A DNA stretch of 43,675 nucleotides from Pirellulaceae bacterium (lineage in GTDB: Bacteria; Planctomycetota; Planctomycetia; Pirellulales; Pirellulaceae): positions 1-43,675 of the forward strand of contig JANQJJ010000280.1 in the NCBI GenBank assembly GCA_028281725.1, written 5' to 3'. Below the pieces are notes generated by a model, which made no database searches, was not told the origin of the DNA, and was given only the letters and a program-made list of their open reading frames with translations. Position 1 is the first letter of the stretch, and every line of letters begins with the position of its first letter. This document shows positions 8,591 through 18,272 of this stretch, one piece after another. Made by a program: the position numbers and the translations under genes.

Positions 8591-10474
8591 CTATTTCTTT
8601 AAGCCGCGTGGATTGTCGGGAATACCATCTTCGGAAGTCAAGTAGGCCAACCGTCGCCGGACGTCCTGAAATCCCCGGGCGGCCTGGTCTAGACTCTGCT
8701 GCGAGATGTCGAACCGGTAGCTTGGCTCACCGTCCTGCAGTAGAACGACCGTACCGAGCATCAGATTGACTTCGATGCCCGAACGGCTTTTGGATAAACA
8801 ATCCATAATCGTGGGCCGTGGATCATCCGCGCCAATTAGGCCTAGAAACTCTGCAGCGCGCGTGCGAACGAGCAAGTCTTGGTCGCGCTGCGCCAAACTC
8901 TTTGCCAAACTAACAAACTCTCTTGCCTGCTGGCCAAAACTACTGCAAACGATCATCCCCCAATAGCGCTCGGTGGCATCCTCCGAACTAATCGCGGCAG
9001 CAATTCCCTCCCGGGCCTCCGCAAAGGGAACCAGACTCAGGTCGGCGATGTCCACTAACCTGGCAATCTCACGCTGGTGACGGATGCCGAATGCAACCGG
9101 GTCTTCAAAAGCGTTTTCAGCCAGATAACTCTCAGGATAAAAGCTCAGGTCCGGCAGTCCCTTGACCCGAGCTTGCAGACGACTTCTTAAATCCGCCAGC
9201 ACGTCGGCATACTGGGGATCGTCGGCCAGATTGTTGACTTCGTGAGGGTCCGCATGGACGTCAAACAGCATCTCCGCAGGACGCTTGCGGAAGAATTGAC
9301 TCTGCGCTTCATCGAGCCTGCCCGCTTTGAATAGCTCGCGCCACTGGCGATACGCCAGCATAATGTAGCGGTAGTTGTTTTGAAGGCCGTCGAAGTTGAA
9401 CGGTTGGTAGCTACGAACATATTCGTATTTGCCTTTCCGCAACGTGCGCACGAGATCGACCTTCTCGTCAAAACGATCCGCATACCCGAATGCCTCATCG
9501 CGCGACTCGACTTCGCCCTTAGCAATACCCTGGCCCAAGAATGGCCGACCATCAACCTGCGGTGGTACCGGGACGCCGGCTAGATTCAAAACAGTGGCTC
9601 CGAAGTCAATGAAGCTGACGAAACCATCCACCTGAGTCCCTCTGTCCCACATGGCCAGCCCCTTCCACTTCTCCGGTATTCGAACGACCAGCGGGACATG
9701 CAACCCACTTTCGTAAGCATACCCCTTGCCGCGCGGCAGGACGCCGCCGTGATCGCCGAAGTAGAAAACAAAAGTATCTTCCAACAGACCATCATCAGCC
9801 AATTGGTCGACCACCTCGCCGATTTGCGCGTCTACTCTTTGGATATTGTCGTGATACTTGGCAACCGTGTAGCGAAACAGAGGAGTATCGGGGTGATAGG
9901 GCGCGACGAATACCGATGCGGGATCGGTCACCGTTTTTTGATTCTCGTAACTGCTCTGTGAAAAATGGAGTGAGCTTTCGTGCGTTGTCGTAAAGCTCTG
10001 CATGTGGAAAAACGGTTGGCTCTCCTTGCGACCACGCCATGAAGCTTGCTTTGAAGATTCATCCCACGTGCCAGGGGTCTCCTTCGCGTTGTAATCCTTC
10101 TTGTGATTGTTGGTCGTGTAGTAACCCGCCTGACGAAGATAGGCCGGGAACATCTTTAGTCCGTCCGGCATTGGCACCACCACCGAACGGCGATGAAATT
10201 GCGTACCAATTCGAGGCCCCCAACAGCTCGTCATCAACGTAGTCCTGGCCACAGAGCAGACCGGAGCATTGGAAAAGGCGTTGTTAAACTGAAGCCCATC
10301 GGCTGCCAATTCCGCGATCCGAGGCGTTGAGGCACCGTGCTCGTCAAACATCTTCATGTAGTGGACTGAATTGTCTTCGGAGATCAGCCACACGATGTTG
10401 GGCCTATCCTCCGCAAGAGCATACAAGCCCGCCTGCAGCACCAACCAGGCGACCAGCGAATGGATTTTTCTCAT
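8591..10474 (-). CDS. Secreted sulfatase with C-terminal HEAT-like region
   Basis: 627 residues with an N-terminal signal peptide (about 1-21, ending near ALAED). The alkaline-phosphatase-fold sulfatase domain starts at RPNIVWLISEDN, where Asp and Asn would bind calcium. The formylglycine signature region is CSVARTTLMTS (Cys73-Arg77), with Val where the consensus CxPxR has Pro. FYFGDHGG and GKGYAYESG provide the later metal and sulfate-binding residues. The last ~130 residues form Ala-rich helices resembling HEAT/Armadillo repeats (for example TRAAEFLGLIGADDPRPTIM), probably for protein contact. Planctomycetes carry many sulfatases for sulfated algal or mucin glycans; the exact substrate is unknown. 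ATG 10474 is preceded by AGAGAGAT. No sulfatase-maturing enzyme is present in the window. Confidence 0.9.
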   Translation of the reverse strand: MRKIHSLVAWLVLQAGLYALAEDRPNIVWLISEDNSVHYMKMFDEHGASTPRIAELAADGLQFNNAFSNAPVCSVARTTLMTSCWGPRIGTQFHRRSVVVPMPDGLKMFPAYLRQAGYYTTNNHKKDYNAKETPGTWDESSKQASWRGRKESQPFFHMQSFTTTHESSLHFSQSSYENQKTVTDPASVFVAPYHPDTPLFRYTVAKYHDNIQRVDAQIGEVVDQLADDGLLEDTFVFYFGDHGGVLPRGKGYAYESGLHVPLVVRIPEKWKGLAMWDRGTQVDGFVSFIDFGATVLNLAGVPVPPQVDGRPFLGQGIAKGEVESRDEAFGYADRFDEKVDLVRTLRKGKYEYVRSYQPFNFDGLQNNYRYIMLAYRQWRELFKAGRLDEAQSQFFRKRPAEMLFDVHADPHEVNNLADDPQYADVLADLRSRLQARVKGLPDLSFYPESYLAENAFEDPVAFGIRHQREIARLVDIADLSLVPFAEAREGIAAAISSEDATERYWGMIVCSSFGQQAREFVSLAKSLAQRDQDLLVRTRAAEFLGLIGADDPRPTIMDCLSKSRSGIEVNLMLGTVVLLQDGEPSYRFDISQQSLDQAARGFQDVRRRLAYLTSEDGIPDNPRGLKK

Positions 10475-10765
10475 GGCAGATCTCTCTCTTAAACTCGTCG
10501 TAACACTTCAGCGATCTGAAGCCGCCCCTTATTCTGCTATCTGGAAGACCTTCCCGCCAACAAGGTTATGCGGTTTTTCTGACGAAAAGCGAAGGCTCGT
10601 GGTAGTGATGGCCCCTACTTGCTTTCCAATGACTTAAAAGCGGCACGCCCCCGACCCAGAGGATCGCTTGCCGAAATCGCACGGGAACACTCCACAGAAG
10701 CACTCTCCGGCATACGCTTGCGTCCCCGTGGAGCGCTGCCGGGTCAAAATCCCGGGCATCTAAGC

Positions 10766-13573
10766 TCAATCGGAGCCGGACGAATCAGAGTCAGGCGAGT
10801 CAGGCTTGGGCGGATCAGGTTCGGACGAATCGTCCTGCGAGGACGCCATCTTCGGGGATTCGGTCGGAGCCGACGATTCGGCCGCTTCCTCAACGACGTC
10901 CTCCTTGGGAACTTTCACGATCGCGGTCAACGCATCGCCCTCGTCAACGTTCATGATGCGGACGCCCTGCGTATTGCGACCAATGATGCTGATCTCCTTC
11001 GCGGCAATGCGCTGGATTTTGCCACGAGAGGTCATCATCAACAGTTCATCCTCATCGGTAACCGGTACGGTACCGATGACGGGACCATTGCGCTTACTCG
11101 CTTTGATGTCCATCAATCCGCCACCGCCGCGGCGTTGGGTTCGATACGACTGACTGGAATTCCGATCATCGCCGGCGTCGCCGTTGCTTTCGGCTTCTAC
11201 GGCATCGCCTGAGTCATCGCTCACCTCGTCGCCGGTCGCGAGTTTTTCACCGGCCCCGAACCAAGTCCGTTTGCCGTAGCCCTGCTCGCAGACCGTCAGC
11301 AAGGTCGCCTCGGGATCGGCGACCACCATACCGACCACCTTGTCGCCCTTTTTCAGTCGAATGCCTTTCACGCCGGACGTATTGCGTCCCATGGAGCGCG
11401 CGTCTGATTCGGAAAAGCGAATCGCCTTGCCACCGGAGGTCGACAGCAGCAACTGGTCGTCTGGTCCCACCACGACCACATCGACCAACTCGTCGTCGTC
11501 TTTCAGCTTGATGGCGATGATACCACCCTTTTTGGGACGACTGTACGCGTCCAAGGCCGTCTTCTTGACCAGCCCCTGCCGGGTAGCCATCACCAGGAAG
11601 TGACCGGGCAGGTTGAAATCACGAACTGCGACGCACTCGGTAATCTTCTCCTCAGGGGCCAGGTTCAGTAAGTTGACGACCGCCCGGCCGCGACTTTCGC
11701 GACTGAGCTGGGGAATGTCGTAAACCTTCTGCCAGTAAACCTTCCCCTGACTGGTAAAGAACAACAGGTAAGCGTGGGTGCTGGCAACGAACAAATGCTC
11801 AATCGGGTCTTCTTCTTCCGTCTTGGCGCCGGTGATCCCCTTGCCACCGCGACGCTGAGCACGATAGGTGGTCGCCGGAATCCGCTTGATGTAGCCACGG
11901 TGACTGATGGTCACCACCATCGTCTCTTCAGTAATCAAGTCTTCTAAGTCGTAGTTGCCGATCTCTTCGTGGCTGATTTCAGTACGCCTATCGTCGCCGA
12001 AGCGACGCTTGATCTCTTCTATTTCCTGCTTGATGATGTCGAATATATTCTGCTGATCGGACAAAATCTCCAGATAGCCGTCGATCTCTTCTAACAAAGA
12101 AGCATGCTCGTCGGAGAGCTTGTCTTGTTCCAGGTTGACCAGTTGGCCAAGCCGCATTGCCAGGATTGCGTCGGTCTGCACACTCGTCAAAGAGTAGGTA
12201 TCCGATTCGCCGCGATCCCGCTGAAACTCGCCGAACCCCCGCTCTCCTAGCGCCCTCTGCATCATCGACGCGGGGACTTCCACACCCATCAGCCGCTCTT
12301 TGGCCTCCGCCTGTGTGCGGCTAGAGCGAATGATCTGGATCACTTGATCAATATCCGCCAGTGCCAGCAGGAGACCTTCGACCGTATGCTTGCGTTTGCG
12401 AGCACGTGCCAAAAGAAACTGAGTACGTCGGCGAATGACCGACACGCGATGCCGCACGAACTCCTGCAGCATTTCCTTGATGTTCAGCTCACGAGGCTTG
12501 CCATCGACTAGCGCCAAAAAGATGATCGAAAACGAGTCCTGCAGGGGCGAAAACTGGTAGAGCTGGTTGAGAACGATGTCCGCATCGTGCCCCTGTTTGA
12601 CGTCAATGACCAGGCGCACCGGCTCCTTGAGGTCACTTTCGTCTCGGATGCCTGAGATCCCCTTGATCTTCCCGGAGCTAACCAGTCCAGCAATTCTCTC
12701 GATGACTCGATCACGAAACTGCTGAAACGGAATCTCGTTGACGATGATTCGCGACCGGTTCTTGACCGTTTCAATCTTAGTTCGAGCCCTGACTACAATC
12801 GTGCTCCGCCCAGTCCGGTAGCCCTGGCGAATGCCATACCGGCCGCAGATCACGCCTCCGGTTGGGAAGTCGGGCCCGGGAATAATCTCCATCAACTCAT
12901 CAATGCTGATGTCCGGATTGTCAATCAACGCCACAACCGCCGAACAGACTTCACGCACGTTGTGCGGAGGGATGCTGGTCGCCATGCCCACGGCGATGCC
13001 CGTCGCGCCATTAATGAGCAAGTTGGGAAAGCGCGAGGGCAGGACGACCGGTTCATTGCGAACCTCGTCATAAGTCGGCACAAAGTCCACCGTATCGAGC
13101 TTGATATCATCGAGCATCATGGCCGCAACGGGACTCAACCGGGCTTCGGTGTATCGCATGGCTGCCGGCGGCAGGCCGGCGATGGAGCCGAAGTTACCTT
13201 GCTTGTCGACCAACACCTGCCGCATGTTCCATTCCTGAGCCATGCGAACCAGCGTGGGGTAGATCACCGCCTCTCCATGTGGATGGTAGTTGCCGCTGGT
13301 ATCCCCCGAGATCTTGGCACATTTGACGCGTTTCGAGCCTGGTCCGAGACTCAGGTCACTCATGGCGACCAGAATACGTCGCTGCGATGGTTTGAGCCCG
13401 TCGCGCACGTCGGGCAACGCGCGGCTGACAATGACGCTCATCGCGTAAGTCAAGTAACTCTCGCGAAGCTCGTCCTCGATTGGCTGATCGATGACTCGAG
13501 ATCCGTCATCTCCTCCGTCACCAGTGCCATTTCCAGAGGAATGATCCGAATCGTTTGGAGGCACGTCAGACAA
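10766..13573 (-). CDS. gyrA: DNA gyrase subunit A
   Basis: A 935-residue type IIA topoisomerase subunit that cuts and religates DNA while GyrB hydrolyses ATP. The N-terminal domain has [20 protein letters not shown] (43-62) and the catalytic tyrosine Tyr141 in [10 protein letters not shown]. The GyrA box QRRGGKG (573-579) identifies gyrase rather than topoisomerase IV. The C-terminal beta-pinwheel contains a second box-like QRRGGGG (813-819) preceded by an acidic insert (about 775-808), and the protein ends in an Asp/Ser/Pro-rich acidic tail. At positions equivalent to E. coli Ser83 and Asp87 the sequence has Ala102 and Pro106. The start is TTG, with AGAAGGG seven bases upstream; no in-frame ATG lies near. 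gyrB is not in the window. Confidence 0.97.
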   Translation of the reverse strand: MSDVPPNDSDHSSGNGTGDGGDDGSRVIDQPIEDELRESYLTYAMSVIVSRALPDVRDGLKPSQRRILVAMSDLSLGPGSKRVKCAKISGDTSGNYHPHGEAVIYPTLVRMAQEWNMRQVLVDKQGNFGSIAGLPPAAMRYTEARLSPVAAMMLDDIKLDTVDFVPTYDEVRNEPVVLPSRFPNLLINGATGIAVGMATSIPPHNVREVCSAVVALIDNPDISIDELMEIIPGPDFPTGGVICGRYGIRQGYRTGRSTIVVRARTKIETVKNRSRIIVNEIPFQQFRDRVIERIAGLVSSGKIKGISGIRDESDLKEPVRLVIDVKQGHDADIVLNQLYQFSPLQDSFSIIFLALVDGKPRELNIKEMLQEFVRHRVSVIRRRTQFLLARARKRKHTVEGLLLALADIDQVIQIIRSSRTQAEAKERLMGVEVPASMMQRALGERGFGEFQRDRGESDTYSLTSVQTDAILAMRLGQLVNLEQDKLSDEHASLLEEIDGYLEILSDQQNIFDIIKQEIEEIKRRFGDDRRTEISHEEIGNYDLEDLITEETMVVTISHRGYIKRIPATTYRAQRRGGKGITGAKTEEEDPIEHLFVASTHAYLLFFTSQGKVYWQKVYDIPQLSRESRGRAVVNLLNLAPEEKITECVAVRDFNLPGHFLVMATRQGLVKKTALDAYSRPKKGGIIAIKLKDDDELVDVVVVGPDDQLLLSTSGGKAIRFSESDARSMGRNTSGVKGIRLKKGDKVVGMVVADPEATLLTVCEQGYGKRTWFGAGEKLATGDEVSDDSGDAVEAESNGDAGDDRNSSQSYRTQRRGGGGLMDIKASKRNGPVIGTVPVTDEDELLMMTSRGKIQRIAAKEISIIGRNTQGVRIMNVDEGDALTAIVKVPKEDVVEEAAESSAPTESPKMASSQDDSSEPDPPKPDSPDSDSSGSD

Positions 13574-13580
13574 GCGAAAA

Positions 13581-13587
13581 CCCTTCT
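13581..13587 (-). promoter_or_regulatory. Shine-Dalgarno sequence that fixes the TTG start of gyrA
   Basis: Read on the minus strand the sequence is AGAAGGG, seven bases, then TTG (13573-13571). The ATG slightly further upstream is in another frame. The strong ribosome-binding site at ideal spacing makes TTG the most likely initiator for gyrA. Confidence 0.7.
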
Positions 13588-13917
13588 CATATGCTCGAAA
13601 TCAATCGCCGGCCGGACAACCCAGTCGTGCCAGTAACGGCCCACGATTTTGTATTTTGGGAAACCGCGGATTTTACCAGAATCACCGCCGACCAACAACC
13701 GGCCACCGCTAGTTTGCGGTCCATCTAAGTTGTTGCAGGGCAAGACTTTGCGGCATCAATTTTACGCTCGCGCCGCAGCCCGCAGGCGCTACGGCTGCCA
13801 ACCCGCTCAAGCCCGCGATTCTCGCCGTCTTGGTTCGCCCGGCGCGAGTGCCGGGCCGGCTCCCTCCCGCCACCACGCTTACGCAGCACGGGCCGGGCGT
13901 TCCCCTGCCAAACCGGC
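13588..13917. other. 330-bp spacer upstream of gyrA, no gene seen
   Basis: This stretch lies between the gyrA start and the 3' end of the AraC/PAS gene, both on the minus strand, so it must hold the gyrA promoter. Its left part contains an AT-rich patch near 13640-13680. The right part is very GC-rich with several GCCGG/CCGGC repeats. I see no clear -35/-10 pair, operator or RNA gene. Confidence 0.5.
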
Positions 13918-14658
13918 CTAGGGACCGTTCTCTTTTCGAAATCGAAAAGGGGTCACACCGACATGTTTCTTGAATTGCTGCGTGAACGCGCTTTGATCGC
14001 AAAATCCAAACTGCAGCGCAATGTCGACGATCGAATCATCTGAATTCAAGAGCGCGTCGCTCGCAGCCTGAATGCGAGTCTTGGATAAAAATTCTTGGAC
14101 GCTCATTCCAAAGAATTCTAGAAACCTTCGATGCAGCTGCCGTGGTGAAACGCCCGCAATTTCGGCGAGCTCCGTTACCGAGACGCGGCCCTTGTGCCGC
14201 TCTCGAATGTACTCGACCACTTTGTCGATCTGCGTGTACGTCTGTAGCGACCGGCGACTTCCTTCATAGCTGCGAACCGTCCCCATCACGCCAACGGTAT
14301 TGTTCCGGCTGTCCTGGACTGGCAATTTGTTCGTAATGAACCAGTCCAGTAGCCGTTGCTCGGTGTACCATATCTCCACTCGTCCAATCAGCGGCGTTCC
14401 GGTTCGCATGACCAACTGGTCGTCCTGGACGAACTTGGCGGCAATATGAGGTGGAAAGTAGTCGAAATCGGTTGTCCCAATAATTTCTTCCTCGGACGAT
14501 AGGCCGAATCGATCGAGTATGGGACGACTGGCTCCCATCATCCGGCTCTCGGCATCCTTGACGAAGAAGTACACGCCCGGAACGTGCTCGAACAGCTGCT
14601 GAAATCGCTGCACGGCCCCTATATTGCGATAAAAACCCTCTTGAACGTCTCTACTCAT
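13918..14658 (-). CDS. AraC-family transcriptional regulator with N-terminal PAS domain
   Basis: The 246-residue product has a PAS-type sensor fold (about residues 10-115), recognisable from FEHVPGVYFFVKDAESRMMG, the GTTDFDYFPPHIAAKF segment, and TNKLPVQDSRNNTVGVMGTV. A C-terminal AraC domain (about 145-246) follows, with two helix-turn-helix units: VTELAEIAGVSPRQLHRRF and DIALQFGFCDQSAFTQQFKK, then GVTPFRFRK. PAS domains bind small ligands, haem or flavin; which applies here cannot be seen. The start chosen is ATG 14658 with AGAGG nine bases upstream; an in-frame TTG at 14706 would add 16 residues of unlikely composition. It sits 95 bp from the UbiA gene start side on the same strand, so it may be read from the quinone gene transcript. 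Target genes are unknown. Confidence 0.88.
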   Translation of the reverse strand: MSRDVQEGFYRNIGAVQRFQQLFEHVPGVYFFVKDAESRMMGASRPILDRFGLSSEEEIIGTTDFDYFPPHIAAKFVQDDQLVMRTGTPLIGRVEIWYTEQRLLDWFITNKLPVQDSRNNTVGVMGTVRSYEGSRRSLQTYTQIDKVVEYIRERHKGRVSVTELAEIAGVSPRQLHRRFLEFFGMSVQEFLSKTRIQAASDALLNSDDSIVDIALQFGFCDQSAFTQQFKKHVGVTPFRFRKENGP

Positions 14659-14753
14659 CGTCGGCTGCCTCTGCTCGGTCCGGCAAGCTGAGTCGCTCCG
14701 GCCCAATCACGGACCGGTTCCACACGACACGATGGACCTGCTTGCTAGCGCAA

Positions 14754-15740
14754 TTATCGCAGGCAAGCGTCGAGACCTGCAACCAAAGAAAGCCCAAAGC
14801 TGATGGCTGCGTTGATGTTGAAAAAGGCCACGTTGACACGTCGCAAGTCATCCGGGCTGACAATTATGTGCTGACGAACGACCAGCGCGCCGACACATGC
14901 CAAGGCGAAGTAGTACAGCAGACCGAACGAAAGCTCTGGAAACAGCGTCGGCAGGCTGGCCAGGGTGAGCAGCATCCCGAAGTGGAAAACGGCTGCAAGC
15001 CGAAGCGCTCCGGCTACGCCCAGCCTGGCCGGAAGGCTCCTCAGTCCACTGCGCCGATCAAAATCTGCATCCTGGCAGGAATAGATTACGTCGAAGCCAG
15101 CCACCCACAGAGCGATCGCAACAGCCAGCCCCACGGCGGGCAAACCGTCTGACGGCGCGACGATCAACTCCTCACCGCGAATCGCGATCCAGGCGCAGAT
15201 GGGCGACAGCGCCAAAGCGATGCCCAACCACAAATGGACCACACTGGTAAACCGCTTGGCGTAACTGTAGCCGCAGATCCAGACGAGAACCGGCAGCGAG
15301 AACGCAAGAGGCAGCCAATTCGGCAAAAAAAGACAACACGCGGCAATAAAGGCCAGCGACGCGCCGCCAAAGAACGTCGCCACTTGCCCAGCGGACAACT
15401 CGCCAGCCGGGATATGCCGAGAGGCGGTTCTCGGATTCTCCGCGTCGAAGCGTACATCGACCAGCCGATTGAATGCCATCGCGGCCGATCGCGCGCAGAC
15501 CATACATAACACGACTCCCAGAAACCGCCAACAAGCCTGGCCGAAAGCGAGCGGCGCGTGACTTCGTGGGACAACTAGCGCCAAAATGCTAGCCAACACG
15601 GCAAAGGGCAGGGCGAAAACCGTATGGCTGAATCGAATCAATTCAAGAAATCGTCGCGCGAGACTCCGCAATTGCGGTTGCTCGCGCGACGCAGTTCGCA
15701 CGGCGGATGCAGTCGATGTGGAGTCCACCTGTTTCGCCAT
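14754..15740 (-). CDS. ubiA: UbiA-family prenyltransferase (quinone biosynthesis)
   Basis: A 328-residue integral membrane enzyme with about eight hydrophobic segments. The first Asp-rich motif is NRLVDVRFDAENPRT (NxxxDxxxD, magnesium and diphosphate binding) and the second is YSCQDADFDRR (DxxxD). Such enzymes attach a polyprenyl chain to an aromatic acid. The neighbours are a UbiX-type flavin prenyltransferase and a UbiE/MenG methyltransferase in the order menG-ubiX-ubiA, so it acts in quinone synthesis. In bacteria using the futalosine pathway the matching enzyme is MqnP, a UbiA-like prenyltransferase of a naphthoate acid; 4-hydroxybenzoate is the other candidate substrate. ATG 15740 is preferred over the TTG at 15764. 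The first ~38 residues are polar and precede the first helix. Confidence 0.9.
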   Translation of the reverse strand: MAKQVDSTSTASAVRTASREQPQLRSLARRFLELIRFSHTVFALPFAVLASILALVVPRSHAPLAFGQACWRFLGVVLCMVCARSAAMAFNRLVDVRFDAENPRTASRHIPAGELSAGQVATFFGGASLAFIAACCLFLPNWLPLAFSLPVLVWICGYSYAKRFTSVVHLWLGIALALSPICAWIAIRGEELIVAPSDGLPAVGLAVAIALWVAGFDVIYSCQDADFDRRSGLRSLPARLGVAGALRLAAVFHFGMLLTLASLPTLFPELSFGLLYYFALACVGALVVRQHIIVSPDDLRRVNVAFFNINAAISFGLSLVAGLDACLR

Positions 15741-15841
15741 GCTATTGTACCTGTTTGACAACAACCTCTGACCGCCGGTTCGCAGCGTCGGGCTTCACAA
15801 ACTGCCGCGTCGGCTTAGCTCGATTGCCCATTGCGAGAGCC

Positions 15842-16576
15842 TCATCGCTGGCGTGTTGCCGGCGCTGCGTCTTCCTCCCAGCGATGGATCTGCGCGTTCT
15901 CGATCCCCAATTGGTCGAGTATGCGGGAGACCACAAAATCAACCAGATCAAGCAAACTTTGAACTCCGTGATACCAGCCCGGCGATGCCGGCAAGACGAT
16001 GACTCCCGCCTGAGCCAGACGATGCATATTCTCTAGCTGCAAGACGCTCAGCGGTGTCTCCCTGGGTACGACGATCAACTTCCGATGCTCTTTCAAGTGC
16101 ACATCCGCGGTGCGCTGGATCAAATTTTGACTCGCCGCGTGCGCGATCCCGCTCAGCGTACTGCCCGAACAGGGGCAAATCACCATGCCACTGGTCAGGA
16201 AGGAGCCACTAGCAATCGGTGTGAAGTAATCTTTGTAGTGATGGACCGTGAGTAAACCGGCCGACACCGCCTCCATCGCGGCCTGCGTTGATACCCAACC
16301 ACCCCTCCGATCCATGCCCAGCAGCCGATCGCTTGCCTCCAGGAATCGTTCCATGTTCTGAAAAGTCATCGAATCATCGGGTGTGAGAACGTCGATGTCG
16401 ATCCCCAGCTCCTGCCGAATGACGGCCGCTCCCGAACCACTGATCGTCAGATGCACTGCTCGGCCGCTACCGAGCAACGCCTGCACGAGTCGCGCCGCAT
16501 AGACAGCGCCGCTGCCACCGGTGATCGCCAAAACGATCGGCTTGGCCGGCATAATTGGAGGCTCCGTAGACGTCAT
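15842..16576 (-). CDS. ubiX: UbiX-like flavin prenyltransferase
   Basis: 244 residues. [20 protein letters not shown] near the N-terminus is the flavin-binding glycine-rich motif of UbiX/Pad1. [13 protein letters not shown] and the [20 protein letters not shown] region, then [20 protein letters not shown] and [10 protein letters not shown], are signature segments of the family. UbiX joins dimethylallyl phosphate to FMN to make the prenylated flavin cofactor needed by UbiD-type decarboxylases; a UbiD partner is not in the window. ATG 16576 overlaps the menG stop codon by four bases (ATGA), which indicates translational coupling. The frame stays open upstream to 17197, but that part is menG in another frame. 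UbiA begins 101 bp further on. Confidence 0.93.
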   Translation of the reverse strand: MTSTEPPIMPAKPIVLAITGGSGAVYAARLVQALLGSGRAVHLTISGSGAAVIRQELGIDIDVLTPDDSMTFQNMERFLEASDRLLGMDRRGGWVSTQAAMEAVSAGLLTVHHYKDYFTPIASGSFLTSGMVICPCSGSTLSGIAHAASQNLIQRTADVHLKEHRKLIVVPRETPLSVLQLENMHRLAQAGVIVLPASPGWYHGVQSLLDLVDFVVSRILDQLGIENAQIHRWEEDAAPATRQR

Positions 16577-17322
16577 CTCAATCGTTCCGTTAATCGGTTT
16601 CCGATATACAGCGAGGCGACGCCCAGCGTCAAAGGCTCGACAACCACGTCGCGGAGCCCCGCGGCCTCCATGCGTTCGGCCAGCGATTGCCCGCTCGGAA
16701 ACTCCATGACACTGTTGGGCAGATACTCGTACGCGCTCTGATTGTTCCTGGCAAAACGTTGCCCCACACGTGGCAAGACGTGGCGAAAATAGGCTTGATA
16801 GAGCTGGCGGAATCCGGGTAACGTCGGTTGTGAAAACTCGAGCACCGCGACTTGCCCACCATCGGCACAGACTCTGACCATCTCTCGCAGGCCTCGATCG
16901 GTGTCTTGAACGTTTCGCAAGCCAAACGCAACCGTGACCGCCTGAAAAGAAGCGTCTTCGAAAGGTAGCTGCTGCGAATCGGCCTCCAGGAAGCGTACTG
17001 GCAAATCCGCGTGCCTGGCCGCGTGCTTGGCGGCGGCCAGCCTCAGCATGGGAGCGCAGAAGTCGGACCCGATGACCGCAACGCGTCCCTGCACCCGTCT
17101 GGCCAGCATGAAAGCTAGATCGCCTGTCCCGGTACAGCAATCCAGAATTGGCAAGTCTCCGTCGAGTTTCAGCCGCCGCGTCGCCTGACGCCGCCAACGG
17201 ATGTCGATCCCAAGCGACAGCAGGTGATTCATCAAATCGTAGCGCGGCGCAATCTCGGCAAACATGTCGCGCACTCGCCGACCGCTCTTGTCGACCTGAG
17301 GAGCCTCGGTGGTTGCAGTCAT
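16573..17322 (-). CDS. menG: UbiE/MenG quinone C-methyltransferase
   Basis: A 249-residue class I SAM-dependent methyltransferase. [20 protein letters not shown] near the N-terminus is the UbiE signature (YDxMNxxxSxGxxxxWRR). Motif I is [12 protein letters not shown], then [14 protein letters not shown] and [10 protein letters not shown], both characteristic of UbiE/MenG. The enzyme performs the C-methylation that turns demethylmenaquinone into menaquinone (and, in ubiquinone makers, the equivalent step). The gene is first in a likely menG-ubiX-ubiA operon and overlaps ubiX by four bases. An AAGGCGG ribosome-binding sequence sits almost against ATG 17322. Planctomycetes generally use menaquinone, so menG is the preferred symbol. 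Confidence 0.95.
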   Translation of the reverse strand: MTATTEAPQVDKSGRRVRDMFAEIAPRYDLMNHLLSLGIDIRWRRQATRRLKLDGDLPILDCCTGTGDLAFMLARRVQGRVAVIGSDFCAPMLRLAAAKHAARHADLPVRFLEADSQQLPFEDASFQAVTVAFGLRNVQDTDRGLREMVRVCADGGQVAVLEFSQPTLPGFRQLYQAYFRHVLPRVGQRFARNNQSAYEYLPNSVMEFPSGQSLAERMEAAGLRDVVVEPLTLGVASLYIGNRLTERLR

Positions 17323-17426
17323 TCCGCCTTACCTAAGAGCGTTTTTCTTTTGACGCTGGCCTGTTTTCGTCCGGTGGCTGTCGCAGCCATCCCCGGCCCC
17401 CACGGTATCTCCGTGCCACTTGCACG

Positions 17427-18059
17427 CTAGACCAAGTAAACCTGTAGTTCGCGACAGCCGTGGGCTCCAATCACCAACGATTGTTCGATATCTGCCGTTT
17501 TGCTCGGGCCTGACAAAAACAAGCCAAAACCTGGGGTGGGTACCTTCGCACGCGCGTAGGCTTCGTGCATGTTGGACACCAGAGAGCCGCGTGGAACGAC
17601 AAGCACCAGAAACTGCGTAATAAAGAAAATCACACGATGCTTGAGGTCTTGATCGGTAAGCCAAACCGCTCCGTTTTCAGCAACCGCAAACTTTCCGGGA
17701 TAGATAACAAAATCGACGTTTTCCAGGTCGTGGGGGTCGTCTGATTCGTCCAGATCCACATTTCCAGGCACCTCGTCGATGGCGGAAAAAATGCGTTTGG
17801 CCGACTTCCATTGCTCAAACTGCCCGAGCCGTTGCGGCAGCTCGGAAATGCTACTCAGCTGAGCACACGTACCGCCGGCCAGCTCAATCATTGCCTCCAA
17901 CTGGGCTACCGGGTCGTCATACCGGATCCAGTCACCCTCAACGACCTCAGGCAATGCGACCTGCTCGACAAACTGCCGATTCAACTTGGAGATAATCTTC
18001 TGTTTCGATTGCACGCGAATGGCTGCAGCAAATGAGATGGGTGGATAGGAGACTTCCAT
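17427..18059 (-). CDS. LUD-domain protein, LutC-like
   Basis: 210 residues. The C-terminal stretch GFGLFLSGPSKTADIEQSLV followed by GAHGCRELQVYL is the hallmark of the LUD/DUF162 family (LutC). Upstream segments VDFVIYPGKFAVAENGAVW and IFFITQFLVLVVPRGSLVSN fit the same domain. LutC works with LutA and LutB in an iron-sulfur L-lactate oxidation system, but neither partner lies in this window, so the protein is an orphan here. It is 104 bp upstream of menG on the same strand and could be read with the quinone genes, which would make sense for an electron-transfer function; that is inference. ATG 18059 is used; the first ~25 residues are less conserved. Confidence 0.85.
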   Translation of the reverse strand: MEVSYPPISFAAAIRVQSKQKIISKLNRQFVEQVALPEVVEGDWIRYDDPVAQLEAMIELAGGTCAQLSSISELPQRLGQFEQWKSAKRIFSAIDEVPGNVDLDESDDPHDLENVDFVIYPGKFAVAENGAVWLTDQDLKHRVIFFITQFLVLVVPRGSLVSNMHEAYARAKVPTPGFGLFLSGPSKTADIEQSLVIGAHGCRELQVYLV

Positions 18060-18272
18060 AGTTTATTCACTGAGCGTTTTCCGGCTAGGCACGGCATTTT
18101 CTGACTTAGGCACAATACTCACTCTCCGGCGAGCCGGGAAATTTCCGACTACGCACTATTTTCCGACCACGCATTGGGCGGATCGCCTGTGTGGCAGTTC
18201 CAAAGTCGTTACAATACCGTTCTTTTGGTAGCCTCATCGCCCTGCGATATCCACCACATAATCTGGGAATCA

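Noticed and set aside
16577-17197. N-terminal extension of ubiX by 207 codons
   Set aside because: The extension is menG read in another frame; the ATGA start at 16576 fits the UbiX family length.
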